64,000 nucleotides of DNA from Camelus bactrianus (Eukaryota; Chordata; Mammalia; Artiodactyla; Camelidae). Below, piece by piece: positions 59,740 through 64,000 of the stretch. The stretch is taken from positions 96,737,104 through 96,801,103 of the forward strand of contig NC_133546.1 in NCBI RefSeq assembly GCF_048773025.1. The letters run 5' to 3'. How positions within the stretch are numbered: the stretch's first letter is position 1; the number at the start of each line of letters is the position of its first letter. The notes beneath the pieces were generated by a model, which had not been told where the DNA came from, searched no databases, and was given only the letters and a program-made list of their open reading frames with translations. The position numbers and the translations under genes were made by a program.

Positions 59740-59988
59740 GAGACGTTCGTTCATCTAGCACAAAGGGTACGGGTTGCAGGAGAAACTTTTACTCTAGTTT
59801 CTCAGTCTGTTTCCTACTGCCGGTTTGAAGTTCCTGCAGTTTTCACTGTAAAACCGAGTTGGAGCTAGTACCTCCCCATATATATGTATGGAGTGGAGTT
59901 TGCAAGTGAAAAGAAACTTTGTGTTCCCAACAAGCTAGGTGAAGGACGGCTTTCACACACACTTATCTCTCAGAACTGAGCATGTGGA
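59740..59988. repeat. V monomer, copy 5
   Basis: GCTTGTGG, GGGTACGGG and CTCTAGTTTC are present, with CTACTGC as a private change. A weaker V at 62229 keeps CTTGTGG and CTCTAGTTTC but has GGGAACGGG. Confidence 0.92.
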
Positions 59989-60237
59989 GAGACGTTCGTT
60001 CATCTAGCACAAAGGGAACGGGTTGCAGGAGAAACTTTTACTCTGGTTTCTCAGTCTGTTTCCTAGTGCCGGTTTGAAGTTCCTGCAGTTTTCACTGTAA
60101 AACCGAGTTGGAGCTAGTACCTACCCATATATATGTATGGAGTGGAGTTTGCAAGTGAAAAGAAACTTTGTGTTCCCAACAAGCTAGGTGAAGGACGGCT
60201 TTCACACACACTTATCTCTCAGAACTGAGCATGTGGA

Positions 60238-60984
60238 GAGACGTTCGTTCATCTAGCACAAAGGGAACGGGTTGCAGGAGAAACTTTTACTCTGGTTTCT
60301 CAGTCTGTTTCCTAGTGCCGGTTTGAAGTTCCTGCAGTTTTCACTGTAAAACCGAGTTGGAGCTAGTACCTCCCCATATATATGTACGGAGTGGAGTTTG
60401 CAAGTGAAAAGAAACTTTGTGTTCCCAACAAGCTAGGTGAAGTACGGCTTTCACACACACTTATCTCTCAGAACTGAGCATGTGGAGAGACGTTCGTTCA
60501 TCTAGCACAAAGGGAACGGGTTGCAGGAGAAACTTTTTCTCTGGTTTCTCAGTCTGTTTCCTAGTGCCGGTTTGAAGTTCCTGCAGTTTTCACTGTAAAA
60601 CCGAGTTGGAGCTAGTACCTCCCCATATATATGTATGGAGTGGAGTTTGCAAGTGAAAACTAACTTTGTGTTCCCAACAAGCTAGGTGAAGGACGGCTTT
60701 CACACACACTTATCTCTCAGAACGGAGCATGTGGAGAGACGTTCGTTCATCTAGCACAAAGGGAACGGGTTGCATGAGAAACTTTTACTCTGGTTTCTCA
60801 GTCTGTTTCCTAGTGCCGGTTTGAAGTTCCTGCAGTTTTCACTGTAAAACCGAGTTGGAGCTAGTACCTCCCCATATATATGTATGGAGTGGAGTTTGCA
60901 AGTGAAAAGAAACTTTGTGTTCCCAACAAGCTAGGTGAAGGACGGCTTTCACACACACTTATCTCTCAGAACTGAGCATGTGGA
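60238..60984. repeat. U cassette, copy 5 (partial haplotype)
   Basis: GTACGG with GAAGTACGG, TTTTTCTCTGG with GAAAACTAAC, then GCATGAG. It lacks AACATTTAC. AACGGAGC occurs at the boundary before the third monomer. Confidence 0.9.
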
Positions 60985-62726
60985 GAGACGTTCGTTCATC
61001 TAGCAGAAAGGGAACGCGTTGCAGGGGAAACTTTTACTCTGGTTTCTCAGTCTGTTTCCTAGTGCCGGTTTGAAGTTCCTGCAGTTTTCACTGTAAAACC
61101 GAGTTGGAGCTAGTACCTCCCCATATATATGTATGGATTGGAGTTTGCAAGTGAAAAGAAACTTTGTGTTCCCAACAAGCTAGGTGAAGGACGGCTTTCA
61201 CACACACTTATCTCTCAGAACTGAGCATGTGGAGAGACGTTCGTTCATCTAGCACAAAGGGAACGGGTTGCAGGAGAAACTTTTACTCTGGTTTCTCAGT
61301 CTGTTTCCTAGTGCCGGTTTGAAGTTCCTGCAGTTTTCACTGTAAAACCGAGTTGGAGCTAGTACCTCCCCTTATATATGTATGGAGTGGAGTTTGCAAG
61401 TGAAAAGAAACTTTGTGTTCCCAACAAGCTAGGTGAAGGACGGCTTTCACACACACTTATCTCTCAGAACTGAGCATGTGGAGAGACGTTCGTTCATCTA
61501 GCACAAAGGGAACGGTTTGCAGGAGAAACTTTTACTCTGGTTTCTCAGTCTGTTTCCTAGTGCCGGTTTGAAGTTCCTGCAGTTTTCACTGTAAAACCGA
61601 GTTGGAGCTAGTACCTCCCCATATATATGTATGGAGTGGAGTTTGCAAGTGAAAAGAAACTTTGTGTTCCCAACAAGCTAGGTGAAGGACGGCTTTCACA
61701 CACACTTATCTCTCAGAACTGAGCATGTGGAGAGACGTTCGTTCATCTAGCACAAAGGGAACGGGTTGCAGGAGAAACTTTTACTCTGGTTTCTCAGTCT
61801 GTTTCCTAGTGCCGGTTTGAAGTTCCTGCAGTTTTCACTGTAAAACCGAGTTGGAGCTAGTACCTCCCCATATATATGTATGGAGTGGAGTTTGCAAGTG
61901 AAAAGAAACTTTGTGTTCCCAACAAGCTAGGTGAAGGACGGCTTTCACACACACTTATCTCTCAGAACTGAGCATGTGGAGAGACGTTCGTTCATCTAGC
62001 ACAAAGGAACGGGTTGCAGGAGAAACTTTTACTCTGGTTTCTCAGTCTGTTTCCTAGTGCCGGTTTGAAGTTCCTGCAGTTTTCACTGTAAAACCGAGTT
62101 GGAGCTAGTACCTCCCCATATATATGTATGGAGTGGAGTTTGCAAGTGAAAAGAAACTTTGTGTTCCCAACAAGCTAGGTGAAGGACGGCTTTCACACAC
62201 ACTTATCTCTCAGAACTGAGCTTGTGGAGAGACGTTCGTTCATCTAGCACAAAGGGAACGGGTTGCAGGAGAAACTTTTACTCTAGTTTCTCAGTCTGTT
62301 TCCTAGTGCCGGTTTGAAGTTCCTGCAGTTTTCACTGTAAAACCGAGTTGGAGCTAGTACCTCCCCATATATATGTATGGAGTGGAGTTTGCAAGTGAAA
62401 AGAAACTTTGTGTTCCCAACAAGCTAGGTGAAGGACGGCTTTCACACACACTTATCTCTCAGAACTGAGCATGTGGAGAGACGTTCGTTCATCTAGCACA
62501 AAGGGAACGGGTTGCAGGAGAAACTTTTACTCTGGTTTCTCAGTCTGTTTCCTAGTGCCGGTTTGAAGTTCCTGCAGTTTTCACTGTAAAACCGAGTTGG
62601 AGCTAGTACCTCCCCATATATATGTATGGAGTGGAGTTTGCAAGTGAAAAGAAACTTTGTGTTCCCAACAAGCTAGGTGAAGGACGGCTTTCACACACAC
62701 TTATCTCTCAGAACTGAGCATGTGGA

Positions 62727-63224
62727 GAGACGTTCGTTCATCTAGCACAAAGGGAACGGGTTGCAGGAGAAACATTTACTCTGGTTTCTCAGTCTGTTTC
62801 CTAGTGCCGGTTTGAAGTTCCTGCAGTTTTCACTGTAAAACCGAGTTGGAGCTAGTACCTCCCCATATATATGTACGGAGTGGAGTTTGCAAGTGAAAAG
62901 AAACTTTGTGTTCCCAACAAGCTAGGTGAAGGACGGCTTTCACACACACTTATCTCTCAGAACTGAGCATGTGGAGAGACGTTCGTTCATCTAGCACAAA
63001 GGGAACGGGTTGCAGGAGAAACTTTTTCTCTGGTTTCTCAGTCTGTTTCCTAGTGCCGGTTTGAAGTTCCTGCAGTTTTCACTGTAAAACCGAGTTGGAG
63101 CTAGTACCTCCCCATATATATGTATGGAGTGGTGTTTGCAAGTGAAAAGAAACTTTGTGTTCCCAACAAGCTAGGTGAAGGACGGCTTTCACACACACTT
63201 ATCTCTCAGAACTGAGCATGTGGA
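62727..63224. repeat. Two-monomer partial U preceding the last full U
   Basis: AACATTTAC with GTACGG, then TTTTTCTCTGG, but the second monomer ends GAGTGGTG with the usual GAAAAGAAAC. A full U follows at once, so this is a dimer duplication of the first two U monomers. Confidence 0.88.
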
Positions 63225-63971
63225 GAGACGTTCGTTCATCTAGCACAAAGGGAACGGGTTGCAGGAGAAACATTTACTCTGGTTTCTCAGTCTGTTTCCT
63301 AGTGCCGGTTTGAAGTTCCTGCAGTTTTCACTGTAAAACCGAGTTGGAGCTAGTACCTCCCCATATATATGTACGGAGTGGAGTTTGCAAGTGAAAAGAA
63401 ACTTTGTGTTCCCAACAAGCTAGGTGAAGGACGGCTTTCACACACACTTATCTCTCAGAACTGAGCATGTGGAGAGACGTTCGTTCATCTAGCACAAAGG
63501 GAACGGGTTGCAGGAGAAACTTTTTCTCTGGTTTCTCAGTCTGTTTCCTAGTGCCGGTTTGAAGTTCCTGCAGTTTTCACTGTAAAACCGAGTTGGAGCT
63601 AGTACCTCCCCATATATATGTATGGAGTGGAGTTTGCAAGTGAAAACTAACTTTGTGTTCCCAACAAGCTAGGTGAAGGACGGCTTTCACACACACTTAT
63701 CTCTCAGAACTGAGCATGTGGAGAGACGTTCGTTCATCTAGCACAAAGGGAACGGGTTGCATGAGAAACTTTTACTCTGGTTTCTCAGTCTGTTTCCTAG
63801 TGCCGGTTTGAAGTTCCTGCAGTTTTCACTGTAAAACCGAGTTGGAGCTAGTACCTCCCCATATATATGTATGGAGTGGAGTTTGCAAGTGAAAAGAAAC
63901 TTTGTGTTCCCAACAAGCTAGGTGAAGGACGGCTTTCACACACACTTATCTCTCAGAACTGAGCATGTGGA
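63225..63971. repeat. U cassette, copy 6 (near-complete haplotype)
   Basis: AACATTTAC with GTACGG, TTTTTCTCTGG with GAAAACTAAC, GCATGAG. Only CAAACGG is missing relative to the copies at 3985 and 10707, about 59 and 52.5 kb away. Confidence 0.92.
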
Positions 63972-64000
63972 GAGACGTTCGTTCATCTAGCAGAAAGGGA
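63972..64000. repeat. Partial monomer at the window edge
   Basis: The first 29 bases of the next monomer include GCAGAAAG. In the U copies at 3985 and 52519 a GCAGAAAG monomer follows within one or two monomers, so the array clearly continues beyond the window. Confidence 0.95.

Larger units (their letters stand above)
59221..61860. repeat. Recent 20-mer duplication, right partner
   Basis: This is the 4,980 bp shifted partner of 54241-56880. To the left, 53535-53960 pairs with 58266-58690 at only 19 monomers. So one extra monomer (the GTACGGAGTGAAG type, near 58980-59228) was gained on this side, or lost on the other. Confidence 0.93.
1..64000. repeat. 249 bp satellite DNA array, 257 complete monomers, single orientation
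   Basis: Every part of the window is the same 249 bp unit in direct tandem. The motif GAGACG (GAGACT in a few copies) falls at 2, 251, 500, 749, 998 and so on to 63972. Most monomers differ from the consensus at zero to about six positions. No unique DNA, transposon insertion or reversed monomer was seen. Six-frame reading shows stops in every frame of the consensus, so the array is non-coding. Known biology: long homogeneous satellites with higher-order structure are typical of eukaryotic centromeres, pericentromeres and subtelomeric heterochromatin. The family itself is not one I recognise, and which of these chromosomal sites it occupies is an inference that the sequence alone cannot settle. 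Confidence 0.99.
51523..64000. repeat. 20-monomer (4,980 bp) HOR domain
   Basis: ATATATTTATGG (51911 and 56891), CTTATATATG (56390 and 61370), GGATTGG (56156 and 61136) and AACTAAC (55680 and 60660) repeat at exactly 4,980 bp. V monomers (CTTGTGG, GGGTACGGG, CTCTAGTTTC) start at 52021, 54760, 57001, 57250, 59740 and in partial form 62229. Their spacing of 11, 9, 1, 10 and 10 monomers means the 20-mer is built of roughly 10-mer halves. Confidence 0.9.

Noticed and set aside
1-64000. CRISPR-like array or bacterial repeat
   Set aside because: There are no spacers: the full 249 bp is repeated, with no unique intervals, cas genes or leader.
1-64000. Embedded transposon, retroelement or viral fossil
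   Set aside because: The monomer phase runs unbroken from 2 to 63972 with only 1-2 bp losses, leaving no room for an insertion, and no terminal repeats or target duplications are seen.

Overview
The whole 64 kb window is one uninterrupted head-to-tail satellite DNA array with a 249 bp monomer. Counting from the GAGACG motif at position 2 to its last occurrence at 63972 gives 257 complete monomers. These are flanked by 1 bp on the left and a 29 bp partial monomer on the right. 257 x 249 is 63,993, and the observed span is 63,970. The 23 missing bases are fully explained by 21 small deletions of 1-2 bp that I located by eye, and I found no insertion. There is no unique sequence, protein-coding gene, RNA gene, transposon or inversion; every monomer lies in the same orientation. 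The consensus is about 45% GC by hand count. I do not recognise the satellite family. Megabase-style satellite with higher-order repeats (HORs) points to a eukaryote, most likely centromeric or pericentromeric heterochromatin from a long-read assembly, but the species cannot be told from the sequence.

Layout. I named groups of diagnostic variant monomers T, S, R, Q, P, U and V. From about 3 to 29.6 kb the order T-S-R recurs with changing spacing, so the R-to-R distance is 37, 23, 30 and 26 monomers. R is followed by Q at 23.4 kb and 29.6 kb. From 29.6 to 43.6 kb the array is built of alternating Q and P cassettes, with a 27-monomer (about 6.72 kb) super-unit made of an 11-mer plus a 16-mer. 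From 43.6 to about 51.5 kb lies a less regular transition zone with decayed P cassettes and a 4-mer duplication. From about 51.5 to 64 kb a 20-monomer (4,980 bp) unit, itself made of roughly 10-mer halves marked by V, is repeated. 2,640 bp of it matches its neighbour with only six mismatches. The 3-monomer U cassette ties the left domain (4.0 and 10.7 kb) to the right one (52.5-64 kb). The left 2.7 kb carries R and P cassettes again, so the same cassette vocabulary is used across the window.

Mode of evolution. Several very young local duplications are visible: 747 bp trimers at 15.4-16.9 and 17.1-18.6 kb, and a 1,494 bp hexamer at 25.3-28.3 kb. There are also monomer-precise losses and gains between HOR copies. 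This fits unequal crossing-over or break-induced replication in register with the monomer, plus conversion-like mosaics. Each monomer carries four short dyad symmetries, including a 7 bp stem with a 10 nt loop, and no match to the core CENP-B box. The handful of 60-69 codon open frames are chance products of variant monomers, not genes. I found no previously undescribed functional system. What is notable is the nested, irregular HOR architecture and the deletion-only length variation.
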